NCBI GenBank assembly: GCA_022539475.1
Contig: VCMS01000280.1
Location: 1-64,000 of the forward strand
Direction of reading: 5' to 3'
DNA: 64,000 nt
Source of the DNA: Gracilaria domingensis
Lineage: Eukaryota > Rhodophyta > Florideophyceae > Gracilariales > Gracilariaceae
The notes beneath the pieces were generated by a model that saw only the letters and a list, made by a program, of their open reading frames with translations, was not told the origin of the DNA and did no database searches. The number at the start of each line of letters is the position of its first letter. The stretch's first letter is position 1. Both the position numbers and the translations under genes were made by a program. Shown piece by piece: positions 1 to 9,955 of this stretch.

Positions 1-1279
1 AGCGACGCGTACCGCGAAGCAATACCAGTTGGTGGGGCGTTCGCCCGTTTGCGCAGTATCGGGAATGATGAAGTTGTTAGGGATATGACCAGGTGGTTCT
101 AAGTCGTGCTCGGGCGACCATCCAACCTCTTACCGTTGCGCCATACCCTTTGAATGGTGGTTCGTGACCTACAATGGTGTCAATAAGCGCACTCCTGAGT
201 GTTCTATGAGGGTGTGACTCTTCCGACCCGTTGTCTTGCAGGCTCGATCTTCCTTTTGCCGCTTGGGTCTTGGGTCAGCGTTACGGCTCTGGTGAGTTGA
301 CCGCTCGCTGATATCATGGAGGGGGTATGGAGACGTTTGTCCCTCTCCGCTTCTGCTGGCGTTGGCGAGGGCTCCAAAAAACCTTTAAATTGGTTGTGCA
401 TTCGCTGCTCTCGCTTGTGCGGCCTTGACAATCCTGATATGGAGACCGTGTTCTCCCAAGAACCTCTCCATTATGACCGTAGCGGTATGCTCGTCGGAGC
501 GAATCACCTTGTATGGTCCCGTGGACTTGGGTAGTAGTTTAGAATTGATATCCTCCTCAAGGCGGATGTCCTCTTCCATCTCCGCTGGGGTTGGTCGCTT
601 ACCTTTTGTGGCACGTCAAGGAAGACCATGTCTCCTGCTACCACTTGGTCACTTTGCTCACCGTTCGGTCATAGTCCGCTTTATACCGTTCTTGGGCTGC
701 TGTCATCTTAACTTTGGCAGCAGCCAAAGCGGCGCGTAACTTCTGGAGTATGTCTCTCTTGACCTTCGCCGGTGTGAGTGTCCCGGCCGCTTCCGAGCGG
801 TCAGGTCCGGGCTGGACGATAATACCATGTGGTGTTCGCGAAAGTACCAGGTCGAATGGGGTGTTTGAGTGACCCTGTGGACCTGGAGGTTGTACGCATT
901 TGTCAATGGTTGGACATACTCCGACCATGTGGTTTGGTGCTCTTCGACATAGTGCCGTAGGCGTGCCACTAGGGTCTTATTGAAGCTTCCACTTGGCCGT
1001 TTGTTGAGGATGATAGGCCCGTGGTAAAGTAGTGCTTGACCCCTAGCATTGTACAAACCGCCTCGAAGAACTTAGAAGCTAGTTCGAACCGTTATCGGTC
1101 AGTAGGTACATGGGAGCACCGTACGGGTAGACCCAATTCTCCAGGAAGGCTGTCGCTAGTGTCGTTGCCGTTTGGTTCTTCAGAGTATGGCTCTGGTGAG
1201 CTTTGTGAACCTGTCGGTTATGACTACTACAAGCGATAACCCTCTGAGGTCTTGGGCAGGGGCCCCAGTATGTCGATTG
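1..1279 (-). pseudogene. Integrase core and C-terminal remnants of the left gypsy element
   Basis: Fragments of the integrase are spread over different minus-strand frames. These include a YLLTDNGSN segment (second catalytic Asp) near 1100 interrupted by a stop, a TNGQVE-like segment carrying the catalytic Glu near 985, and a GPY/F-type C-terminal module (STGPYKVIRSDEH) near 500. Several frame changes and stops separate them, so this integrase is dead. The region runs out of the window at base 1. Confidence 0.75.
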
Positions 1280-2330
1280 CTACGAATTCCAGGGCCCCGC
1301 CGCCGGGAATAGCTTTAGGTACTTCCTGTGCTTCGCCACACCACCTCGGGTCTTGATGCACGAATTGCATTGCGCCACATAGGTATATACATCGTTAGCC
1401 ATATGCGGCCAGTAGAATTGCCTCCGAAGGGTATAGTACAACCGCGTGGCTCCAGGGTGCCCCGAAAGCCGTGGATTGTGTGACAGATATAACACCCTTT
1501 GTCTTAATGACTCAGGTACGACCTTCTGGAGAGCTCCGTCTAAAGGTGAGCGTCTGATGAGGTACCCATTGTGGTCGACGTCGAAATGAGAATCCTTCCT
1601 TCCAAGTACGTCAGCGAGCGTTTTGCACAGCCTATCGGTCGATTGTTCGCGTAAGAATTCCTCACGGGTGATTGGAGCGTGTTCCCCTTCCTCCACAGGA
1701 AGGAGGGTCTCCACTACCACTTGGTGCGTACTGTCATCATGCCAGTATCCCTTCAGAACTTCATTGACCTCGTGGTTAGCTAGTTCTATAGTAAAGCATG
1801 GGATGTCGTCGTCCACTGGGTCAGTGTCCAATCCTTCGGTATTCAACCGGGACAATGCATCCGCCACTCGGTGCTTGACCCAGGGGCGGTACTGCACATC
1901 GTACTCAAACTCCGAGAGTCTCAGACGCCATCGGGCCAGACGACCCGATGCGTCCGCCAAGCCTAATATCCACCTCAAGGAGTCGTGATCCGTTCGGAGC
2001 GTGAAGCGCACACCATATAGATAAGGACGTAGCATGAGCATGCTCCAAACAACCGCTAGGCATTCCTTCTCCGTTACGGTGTAGTTCTGCTCCGCTTGGT
2101 TAAGAGCTCTACTCCAATACCCAATTGGTGCGAGCTTGCCGTCCTCCTGTTCCTGCATTAGGCAGCAACCTATTTGGGCGTCCGACGCATCCGTGTCCAG
2201 TGTATACGGGAGTCCCGTTTTGGGCAATGCCAGTACCGGTGGGGAGAGAAGCGCTGCTTTCAATGTATAGAACGCCTCTACCTCGTCCTCTTCCAGGTGG
2301 TCAAAGTATGTGGGCTGCCCTTCTGCAACC
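1280..2330 (-). pseudogene. RNase H and integrase zinc-binding domain of the left gypsy element
   Basis: The RNase H part shows YTLDTDASDAQIGCCLMQ, ENYTVTEKECLAVVW-like and LRTDHDSLRWI segments with the D-E-D residues expected for Ty3/gypsy RNase H. After a linker comes the integrase HHCC zinc-binding domain (LSHNPRLSGHPGATRLYYT ending in CNSC). The frame stops at 1280, just before the integrase catalytic core. RNase H removes RNA from the RNA:DNA hybrid, and the HHCC domain helps integrase multimerise. Confidence 0.85.
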
Positions 2331-3339
2331 TCCGGTTCAGGGGTGCGGCTATCTTTGCAAAACCCTTGATGAACCGCCGGTAGACGTTGCATAGACCTAT
2401 AAAGGATCGTATGTCCGTCTGCGACGTAGGGAGCTTCGCTTCCTGTACCGCTCGGATATTCCGTTTGGTCACTTCGAGTTTCCCGGGGCTTATTGTATGC
2501 CCTAGGTACTCTACCTCTTGGTTGAAGAACATACACTTTCGTAGTTTGAGGGTCACGCCTGCCTCTTGTAGCAACTGCAGTACCACTTGGACGTGTGAGA
2601 AGTGCTCCTCTATGGACCTCGAGTAGATGACTACGTCATCTATGTATACCAATGCGGTTGTCCACTTCACTTTAGACAGTATAATGTCTAACGCCCTTTG
2701 GAAGGTAGCGGGGGCGTTTCTTAAACCAAACGGCATGCGTAAGAAGCGATACAGGCCTGCGTGGCATGTAAACGCAGTCTTATCACGGTCACCCTCTGGT
2801 ATTTCGATCTGCCAATACCCGCAGTTGGCGTCCAGTGTGGTAAAGATGTTCGCATCTCCTAGGGAGTCGATGCATTCATCCATCCTCGGGATGGGGTACG
2901 AGTCCCTTACCGTTACGGCATTAAGTTTTCTGTAGTCAATACAGAACCTCATACGGGTCTCTCCTCGTTTTTGGACTAGCACTACAGGGCTAGCCCATTC
3001 CGAGTTTGCCGGTTCTATAACCCCCTCGCGGAGCATCCGCTCTACCTCCTCCAGCTCTACCTCACGGGCCTTATGTCCCGCACGGTATGGCTGTTGGTGG
3101 ATGGGACGGGAGTCCGGTTTGAGGTCAATCCTGTGCTGGGTGGCCTTAATGGCTCCCAGCTTACCCGACCACATGGTACTGAATGGCTCCAGGAGTCCAA
3201 GGATCCGAGCTCTGAGCTCTTCCCCTTCAAGTCCTATATTCACCTCCGTCTTCCAATTGGTCACTGGGTCGAGCTCCAGTTTCTGGTCTTCTCGCTCAGC
3301 TAGTCGCTGCACCATATGGTCTGTTCGCGACGAATTCAA
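2300..3339 (-). pseudogene. Reverse transcriptase domain of the left gypsy element
   Basis: This is a typical Ty3/gypsy reverse transcriptase: RFCIDYRKLNAVTVRDSYPIPRMDE, then TTLDANCGYWQIE, LRMPFGLRNAPATFQR and the catalytic box VYIDDVVIYSRS at about 2625-2650. The N-terminal segment aligns with the linker that normally joins protease to RT. There is no ATG at the frame start, so it was presumably made as part of Gag-Pol. The frame is lost near 2310, where the RNase H part continues in another frame. This indicates a frameshift mutation rather than a designed overlap, because both sides of the break carry matching protein. Confidence 0.9.
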
Positions 3340-4270
3340 CGAATTGACACTGCCCCCCCTTCCTTAGCATCCACGAACTCGTGGGACCATTGTGGTATAA
3401 TCGTAAAGATCGTACGGGGAGCCGGTAAGGCAAGACCAATTACGGTGTGTTTTGGCAACTTGACCGGGCGGTTGCTGAAGTTACTCAGGTAGACCTGAAA
3501 CGGTTTTGTCGGTATGTTGTCGACTATACCATTCGCCATTAAGGTCATGTGTCGTTCGGCCAACCGTGAATGGTTCTGAACGGATAACAGGCCAGGTTGT
3601 TGGCATGTGACCTTCACTACCAAGTGGTTCATAGGCGGTATTGTTACCGCCTTTGCCAATCGCACCTTGTTGGAGAGTGTGTTTTCCGGGACCGGTTGGT
3701 GTCGAGTGCGGTTCTCTTTCGGAGAGGCACCCTTGTGGTTACCAATAATGGCGATCCGGGGGCCATTATGGAACAGAACTGTCTTAGAACGTGGAAAAAT
3801 TGCCCTGACATGCTGGTCTATAAAGGTTGTGCCGAGGATACAGTCTGTTGCCAGTTGGTTAACGACTATGAAGCGAACTCGGACCCTCATGGTGTCAATC
3901 AATACCATTATGGTAAGCGCTCCCATGACGGTTAGTGGTCTGTTGTTGGCGTCAACCAGTGGGTTAGTTAATGTACATGGCTGAAGCTTATTAAGTTGTC
4001 TGTTAGTTAATAGTTTGGCATTCACCAGATTAGGTCCTGTCCCGGTGTCCAGGACAGTGACGCATGGTACCAAGTGGTTAGAAGTAAACCCGAGGGTGAC
4101 GTTTACCTTATAGTTACTATGCTTGAGAAAGCATATCGGTTCGGTGCCGTCCATGAGGCTCTCCTCCCCTGTAACCAATGGGTAATTGTCCATACTTGCA
4201 CCACTTGGTTCTGGAAGGCCTTCCGTCTTCGGACAGTTGGGGAAGGCCTCTATCCCAACTGTTCGGCGTT
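3336..4270 (-). pseudogene. Retropepsin-like protease region of the left gypsy element
   Basis: The recognisable part begins near 4270, where the reading frame changes relative to the zinc-knuckle segment. A retropepsin active-site motif is visible as VTVLDTGTGPNLV near 4040 (catalytic DTG). It is followed by an ALTIMVLIDTMRVRVRF strand region and an ILGTTFIDQHV segment that fits the second aspartyl-protease motif. This family cleaves the Gag-Pol polyprotein. The frame ends at 3336, right beside the start of the reverse transcriptase frame. Upstream codons of the same open frame (to 4499) overlap the knuckle segment and are probably not translated as such. Confidence 0.75.
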
Positions 4271-4957
4271 TTCCGCCTGCGGGGCGGGATCCGTTTGGTC
4301 CTGCTCCGTGACGAGGTGTACCTGATGAGGTGTGGCTGCATTGGGTCGCGCATTTGCGTGTCCCGTGCCTGCGCTCCGTGCCGGGGGCCCAAATATATCC
4401 TGGTGGTTCTGCTGGCGAGCAGTCAGGAGAGCGTTCCTGTTCTGCGGAGCCACACTTGGGCACGCTGTTGCCAAGTGGTGGGGCGACAAACAGAACCAAC
4501 AGAGGAGATTGCCGGTTGTGGGGTCCTTCATCGCGAGCGACGACGCGCGCGATGGAGGACGGCCTCCAGTAGGTACTGTACTCCGTTGCTGCGGGTATGG
4601 TCCTTGTTCACCATATTGCTTGAATGGTACCGCTAGGACCGGGCTGACCGGTACGGATACCTGTGATGGTGGAGCTGAGGTTTGTCTCGAGGGTGGCTCG
4701 CTGGATAGCCAGCTGGACCAAGAGGTATTACCGTGCGATCGAGTTGTCGGTTGTGCATGCACCAAGTGGACTGGGTGACCCTGGGAGGCGTATTGTGTGG
4801 ACGCCTCCCCCGTAGTGGTCTCCTCTTCCTCTACGTCAAACACTGACCGCCTGGTCTTTCCTTTCTCCTTCGATGGTTTGCCGAGTGGTGCGGAGTCTTT
4901 CCTGGCCCCTGACCGAACGGTGTCGCCTAGTCCCTGTGCATGGCGGGCTAGTGCGTT
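4250..4957 (-). pseudogene. Nucleocapsid/zinc-knuckle segment after an in-frame stop
   Basis: This segment is in the same frame as Gag, directly after its TAA. It is Pro/Ser-rich and carries one CCHC zinc knuckle (CWFCLSPHHLATAC, spacing C-x2-C-x4-H-x4-C), the RNA-binding motif expected at the Gag C terminus. The frame ends at 4250 and the protease continues in another frame. Either the TAA is a mutation that cut the knuckle from Gag, or it is suppressed by readthrough as in some retroelements. The sequence alone cannot separate these. The first internal ATG is at 4843. Confidence 0.65.
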
Positions 4958-6517
4958 TTAGTCGACCGTGCGGTTGGTAGCTAGGTAGTTACGAACCTGT
5001 GATCGGATAGACTTCGCCACGTTGTCGGCGTACATCGATTTCAACCTTTTGGTAGTAAAGACGCTTCCACAGCGGGAGACTAATGCCCATAAGGAGCGAG
5101 CGAATTCCAATTCGGTTTGTCCCGCGCGCTGGCGGTACGCAAGCACCTCTGCGTACGCCTCCTGGATTACCTCATCGGTCGCGTAGGTTTCCAGTAGGAA
5201 GTTAACCACCTGTGGGTATATTGTCAACATTTCCGTTTGGTCTTCGTCCACCGCCATGGTGTTTCCTTGGAGGCGGCTGTGGAGCAACGCTCCAGCCTGA
5301 CCAGTTAGGTAGAATTGAAACAGCCACATGGCTGCTGCCTCTGAAAACCCATTCTGATCACAAGCGATCTTGAACCTTTGAAGGAAATCAATGATCGCAA
5401 TAGGGTCATCCCCGCTAAAGCGAGTTTCACCTAGTTGGAAACGAAGCTTCCTATGATGCTTCGTTATCTTCTGAGCTACCTCTTTGGTATACTCAGCCTG
5501 TCTGTTCTCTAACCTATAGGTACGATAGTCAACCGCTTTGGTGAATAAATCATTGAGCGGCGTAAGCACCTCTAGGTCAGTCTCCTCGTCGGAAGTTGAG
5601 TCCGAATCGTTATACCTTTTGGTCTTACCCTTGCGGGGATTCTTTCCTTTCTTCTTGCGAGAGTCCTTTCTCTTGCGTCGTGAACCTGTACGGTCGTCGT
5701 CTCCTGACGAATCCGAATCGGTGTCTGAGGACGAAGAGTCCGAGTCCGACCGGCGACTCTTTCTCTTTCCCCTTTTGGTTTTCTTCTTCTTACCATTTGG
5801 TTTACGTCGACGCTCGTCTCCTGAGCTCGACGAATCTCCATCAGGGTCTCCACCACTTGGTCCTGACGGAGCTACACCAGTAGGTTGGGGGAGGTAAACG
5901 TACCTCGGGCCCTCCATCCCTGGAGGCTCTGCCCCTTTCCCCATACGGTCGATATATCCTTCACCAGTCGGTTGTGTAGGAAGGTTAGGGTGGAGAATAC
6001 CAAGCGGTTTGGTGGCGTCTACTGCAGGCGGGGGAGCTTGCTTCATGAGCGCGGCCTGGGCCACCATCTCAGGTTGAAGCTTAGCCCCCTGCTGCTGCAG
6101 AGCCAGCATAACCAATCGGTCGATGTGTCCTCGCACCTCGTTTTCGAGGTACTGTAACACCACCACAGGTACCTTGTCGAGGACCTCCTGGGAGGCTCGA
6201 TCAACTACCACTCGGGTGACCTCGTCCAAGTCCAGTCGCGGTCCGACTGGCACCTCCATTTGGTCTACCACTGGGGTTGTTACAGGAGCGGGCTCCGCCC
6301 TTGCGGAGCCTGCTCCTCCGTCCACTTGGTCAGCCCGGGGAAGGGTCGAGGGGCCCCCAGCCTCTCGGTCTACCTTCTTCCCCCTCGGTGGGCGTTCCTT
6401 CCGAATCAGGTCCTCCGGGTTATCCAACACCGGATAGGACACTGAACCCCGTATGGGGTGACCACTTGGTGGAGCGCTCGGCGCCCTATTTGGGTAGCGC
6501 GCGCCCCGTTTCTCCAT
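4958..6517 (-). CDS. gag: Gag-like protein of the left gypsy element (519 aa)
   Basis: This is an open frame of 519 codons starting at ATG 6517-6515. Residues 1-200 are Pro/Glu-rich. About 220-320 is a Ser/Asp/Lys/Arg-rich low-complexity block with alternating acidic-serine and basic clusters. About 345-519 has the look of a Ty3/gypsy capsid (retrotrans_gag) domain, with FLQRFKIACDQNG followed by a FYLTGQAGALL segment. Such capsids assemble the particle that packages element RNA. The frame ends at TAA (4960-4958) and continues open in the same frame into the zinc-knuckle segment. The basic/acidic middle is unusual for Gag and could be a nuclear-targeting or RNA-binding region (inference). The capsid assignment is family-level. 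Confidence 0.8.
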   Translation of the reverse strand: MEKRGARYPNRAPSAPPSGHPIRGSVSYPVLDNPEDLIRKERPPRGKKVDREAGGPSTLPRADQVDGGAGSARAEPAPVTTPVVDQMEVPVGPRLDLDEVTRVVVDRASQEVLDKVPVVVLQYLENEVRGHIDRLVMLALQQQGAKLQPEMVAQAALMKQAPPPAVDATKPLGILHPNLPTQPTGEGYIDRMGKGAEPPGMEGPRYVYLPQPTGVAPSGPSGGDPDGDSSSSGDERRRKPNGKKKKTKRGKRKSRRSDSDSSSSDTDSDSSGDDDRTGSRRKRKDSRKKKGKNPRKGKTKRYNDSDSTSDEETDLEVLTPLNDLFTKAVDYRTYRLENRQAEYTKEVAQKITKHHRKLRFQLGETRFSGDDPIAIIDFLQRFKIACDQNGFSEAAAMWLFQFYLTGQAGALLHSRLQGNTMAVDEDQTEMLTIYPQVVNFLLETYATDEVIQEAYAEVLAYRQRAGQTELEFARSLWALVSRCGSVFTTKRLKSMYADNVAKSIRSQVRNYLATNRTVD

Positions 6518-6539
6518 TTAGGTAACTGGCGTCGGAGCC

Positions 6540-7287
6540 AATTGCTTCGGCAACGGGAACCAAACCACTCGGGTATCTCGTGACTTCCAAATCCTCCCTT
6601 CCCAAAACCACTTGGTAATCCACAGATTTCTAGGTCGGGAGACCAAAATATGTGGTATAGCCGATCGGTGCGAGCTGCTAGTGGGGAGCCCTGCGTGGGC
6701 TCGACCCGGCGGAGGAGTGAAACACGTGACACCTAATAGGTCGGCAGCACCCACCGTTGCCTATAGTGCACGGTGACCAAGTGGTAAATACGCCTGCACT
6801 GGTGTGCGGCAGGCACGTATAACCCTCGAGGTCAGCAAAACTATTAGAGGACTACTAGACTTACCAATTGGTGACTGTAGAACCGAACTGGTGTCAAATT
6901 AGCCTAGTTGGTGCTTGACTTTACCATTTGGTGTGGGAGGTTGGCGGCTCGGGGGTTTAGTACACCCGAGCGCCCCTCCGGCTCTCACGGGCCTAGTGCC
7001 ACGTGGGCCACCGGGAGGTGCATTTGTGGTGCACCACCCCGGCCACATATCTATACTACCTAGTAATTATTAATTCTAAATCATCGAGAATAGACTAATT
7101 AGTCCTGTCCAAGCCTGCGCTGGCGCGTCCCACGTGGTACAGTAGACACACGTGCCCGGGAGCCCGTGACGTCACCACTTGGTCTTGTAGAGCCCCCGTT
7201 GATCTGGCCGAGCTATACTACAGTCATCATCGTTACTGCTATGTAGCTAAAGCTGCTGATATTCAACTCGACGTCATCTCATCAACA
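6540..7287 (-). repeat. Probable 5' LTR and leader of the left gypsy element
   Basis: This stretch lies upstream of Gag on the minus strand and has no coding capacity. It contains a TATA-like run near 7050 (minus strand TATAGATA) and five exact ACCA-NN-TGGT decamers. The outer edge is set by a minus-strand TGTTGATGAG at about 7287. The inner LTR edge and primer-binding site could not be fixed because the second LTR is outside the window. Confidence 0.5.
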
Positions 7288-8300
7288 GACATACTTCGTC
7301 CAATTATGATTATACCTGACCCGTCGTGGGCATCGAAGACGCTTGGAGTGAAATTGAGATTGAACGCTATTCCAGACGATGTTGCCATGCGGCGAAACAT
7401 CTGCTTCTTTGAGAATGTCGGATTCTGTTACACAACGTTTGCGGAGAGTTTTTGTTGAGAACAATCTGCAGAAGGAGGAAAGATCGTCACTAGCATTGGC
7501 AAGAATTGTTGGAAACTCCTCGTGGTGAGAAAGAGCAGCAGGGGCAGCGCAGTGGTTGACAGCGTTGCACATCCCGGTATCCGACGCGCATGCTTTCCTT
7601 CCTTTCATTCAACAAGCGTCACAGACCATCTGCTTGCGCATTGACGTCATAAAACTGCGCCTTTTCAGCTCAATCGCGGCGTGAAAGTTCTTCTTTCCCT
7701 GCTTAGTGAAGAAAACGCCCCTGAACAACGTTGTCAGAGTGCAGACCAAGAGCTGGTTTGATTCGTGGTGCATGACCAGCCCCGAGTGCGTAATCAGCTT
7801 CAACGTCTGTCTCTTGCAGATGCTAGTTTTTGGCGAGGGTCGTCCAGAAAGTGGCAAGGGTCGTCCAGTAAATTTTTTGAAAAAATATCGAGATCAATTA
7901 TTTCAAAATTTGAAGATAATTGCTTGGGTCGTCCAGATTCGCTGTGCAGTAAATACTGGTGGGTTTTCCACTCGTGCTAGTTCTTTAGTCGAGGGCTACC
8001 TGAACGGTATTTCGCGAAGTCTAGGTTCAGTTTCCATTAAGGTGCACATTACACGATACCTTCTGCGGAATGATACCCTGCAACGCATGGAATACTGTTG
8101 CTAGTACAGATGATGTCCATTATGAAATCATACCGTTTTATTCGTATCTATTCTTCTATCGACCGTTTTTGCTAACCACTACTTCGCTATATTACATATA
8201 CCATTTCCCCATGATGAAGCGGGTGTAGGCGCAATCTGCGGAAGATGCCGCAGAGGGCACCTCCACCATAGTGCGGTATCGGTAGAACAAATACGCACCT
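7288..8300. other. Interelement DNA with one decayed minus-strand frame
   Basis: On the minus strand 7857-7282 reads as about 190 codons with a single internal TGA at about 7609. It contains several Cys and His residues but no motif I recognise, and could be a decayed gene. Plus-strand frames between 7706 and 8104 look random. Nothing else is visible. Confidence 0.3.
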
Positions 8301-8301
8301 C

Positions 8302-8334
8302 GAGAGGATGAGGCGCGAAGCGCCTCATCCTCTC
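8302..8334. repeat. Hairpin: 15-bp perfect arms, 3-nt loop
   Basis: The left arm GAGAGGATGAGGCGC (8302-8316) is the exact reverse complement of 8320-8334, with GAA between. It directly abuts the next hairpin. Confidence 0.9.
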
Positions 8335-8335
8335 C

Positions 8336-8387
8336 GTTCCTCATGTAGGGAACCATGCCTAGATGCATGGTTCCCTACTTGAGGAAC
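8336..8387. repeat. Hairpin: 23-bp arms (one mismatch), 6-nt loop
   Basis: Bases 8336-8358 and 8365-8387 are reverse complements except for one position. The core of the left arm is GTAGGGAACCATGC. It is unrelated in sequence to the neighbouring hairpin, so the pair is not one transposon end. Confidence 0.9.
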
Positions 8388-8426
8388 CTGCACCTGCAAC
8401 TCGTGAGCTACGTCCGCATCAAAATC

Positions 8427-9143
8427 CGTTTACCTCTATACGCAAGCAGAAAGTATTCATAAGTTAGTCAAAGATCCGTTGGATACATTTGAAATGCGAT
8501 GGAACGTACCATTGATAAAACAAAACAGAAACGTTGCGCTAGAAAAGTCGAGGGACCTAGTAACTCGCAAAAGGAAGAAGAAGAAGGATAGGGATCGGTT
8601 AGATTACCAGCCCACCATCATCGTAAAGCGCGAAAGGTGTCGAAGCGAGAACTCACAAGCAAGGACACCAAGAATGCCCATGCAGCAAACATACCGCGAG
8701 ATGCCATAAACGAAAGAGCAGCCTATGTCCCAATCAAGCACCAGAATCGCCTATCCCGAACAGTCAGACATCGATCTTGAGAGACGAAATGAAATTGGTC
8801 GTTTACCTGTATACGCAAGCAGAGAGTATCCATAAGTTAGTCAATGCTCCGTTGGGTACATTTGAAATGCGATAGAACGTACCATTGATGAAACAGAACA
8901 GAAACGTTGCGCTAGAAAAGTCGAAGGACCTAGTAACTCGCAAAAGGAAGAAGAAGAAGGAAAGGGATCGGTTAGATTACCAGCCCACCATCATCGTAAA
9001 GCGCGAAAGGTGTCGAAGCGAGAACTCACAAGCAAGGACACCAAGAATGCCCATGCAGCAAACATACCGCAAGATGCGATAAACGAGAAAGCAGCCTATG
9101 TCCCAACCAAGTACCAGAATCGTCTATCCCGAACAGTCAGAGA
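8427..9143 (+). repeat. Direct repeat: two copies of about 345 bp
   Basis: Copy 1 (about 8427-8771) and copy 2 (about 8800-9143) are roughly 95 percent identical by eye and separated by about 28 bp. Each can encode a short Lys/Arg-rich peptide (RKRKKKK core), but the frame lacks known domains. The copies carry independent point changes, so they are not a very recent duplication. Confidence 0.85.
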
Positions 9144-9173
9144 TCCAAGATCGCCAAGAAACCAACTTGGTTT

Positions 9174-9258
9174 GTTGCGCTATAGGCTCTAGCTTCTCGC
9201 GTCTTGCGCTACTTTTGAAAAGTAGCGCAAGAGGCGAAACTAGAGCCTATGGCGCAAC
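9174..9258. repeat. Long imperfect hairpin, about 40-bp arms
   Basis: The arms begin GTTGCGC at 9174 and end GCGCAAC at 9258. The central part, TCTTGCGCTACTTTT pairing with AAAAGTAGCGCAAGA, is perfect with a 1-nt loop. A few mismatches and a 2-nt gap lie in the outer half. Confidence 0.85.
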
Positions 9259-9511
9259 GAAATGAACCATTGGTCGCGTACTTACAGTCGTCGCTTTGGG
9301 TTACCAGGTTCCCGTTTTCACCCTTCAACTCGTTCTATATCTTGAGCAAATAGAAGAAGTTGAGGGTGATTAGCTTATTTCCTGCCGTTTGCATGTCGCA
9401 GAGCGCGAAGAAACGTGGTGAGGATTGGTTAGTTTAGAGCAAAGATACGTGGAGAGATATGGAAGAACGTACGAATAGACTGCACGGAATACATCCGTGA
9501 GATACGGATGA

Positions 9512-9586
9512 CTCCGTCCTTCTTTTTTCCGCCCTCTACTTTAAGGAGCCTCCATAAAGTAGAGGGAGGAAAAAAGAAGGACGGAG
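9512..9586. repeat. Hairpin: 32-bp arms (one mismatch), 11-nt loop
   Basis: 9512-9543 and 9555-9586 are reverse complements except for one G/T position. The arm begins CTCCGTCCTTC and ends TCTACTTTA. No flanking target duplication was seen. Confidence 0.9.
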
Positions 9587-9955
9587 CGGAGTATAACGCG
9601 AGGATGTGGATGGCACGGATCACGACGGTGACGGAAGGTCGGACGTCGGAGGCGCGGCGGCGGCGGCGGAAGGAAGAGATTTATTTTTCTGTGCGAGATT
9701 GGACAGGTGTACAGCTTACAACGTTGGAAAACCACAGGTTTATAACCAGTGGTAGATATTACGAGAAGTACACCCTTGTGTTGAGGTCGACGTGTACCTA
9801 CGTTCCTTTTTGAACGAAAGCACGTGATTTAAACTCAAAATATATTCTCCGTTCTCAGCATGACGTCGATCTTGACTGTCGCTCGACCTCCTTCTCCCTT
9901 CGGACGACCTTCCCTTGAAGTCTTTGTCGTCGTTTCTCGTTCATTTCTTCTTCCC

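Larger units (their letters stand above)
24..7183. promoter_or_regulatory. Dispersed palindromic decamer ACCA-NN-TGGT (19 exact copies)
   Basis: Exact copies begin at 24, 88, 640, 824, 924, 1716, 3168, 3311, 3619, 4069, 4200, 5792, 5852, 6461, 6607, 6776, 6863, 6923 and 7174. Many one-mismatch copies lie between them (for example CCACTTGGT at 6322, ACCGGTTGGT at 3691). The copies sit in gag, pol and the leader. They are read in different codon phases (Pro-Ser-Gly, Thr-Lys-Trp, His-Leu-Val), which suggests selection on the DNA or RNA rather than on protein. Confidence 0.8.
1..7287 (-). mobile_element. Degenerate Ty3/gypsy LTR retrotransposon, truncated by the window edge
   Basis: Read on the minus strand the order is an LTR-like leader, Gag, zinc knuckle, protease, reverse transcriptase, RNase H and integrase. 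This is the Ty3/gypsy order (protease-RT-RNaseH-integrase). The element continues past base 1, so its 3' LTR is not visible. Gag is one long open frame, but Pol is split by at least four frame changes or stops, so this copy is not autonomous as it stands. The right end at about 7287 is inferred from a TGTTGATGAG start on the minus strand; no second LTR is available to prove it. A palindromic decamer ACCA-NN-TGGT recurs through coding and leader DNA and stops at this boundary. Confidence 0.9.

Noticed and set aside
8302-8387. Hairpins as microRNA precursors or rho-type terminators
   Set aside because: Perfect complementarity, unrelated sequences and no gene context fit mutation scars better; there is no expression evidence.
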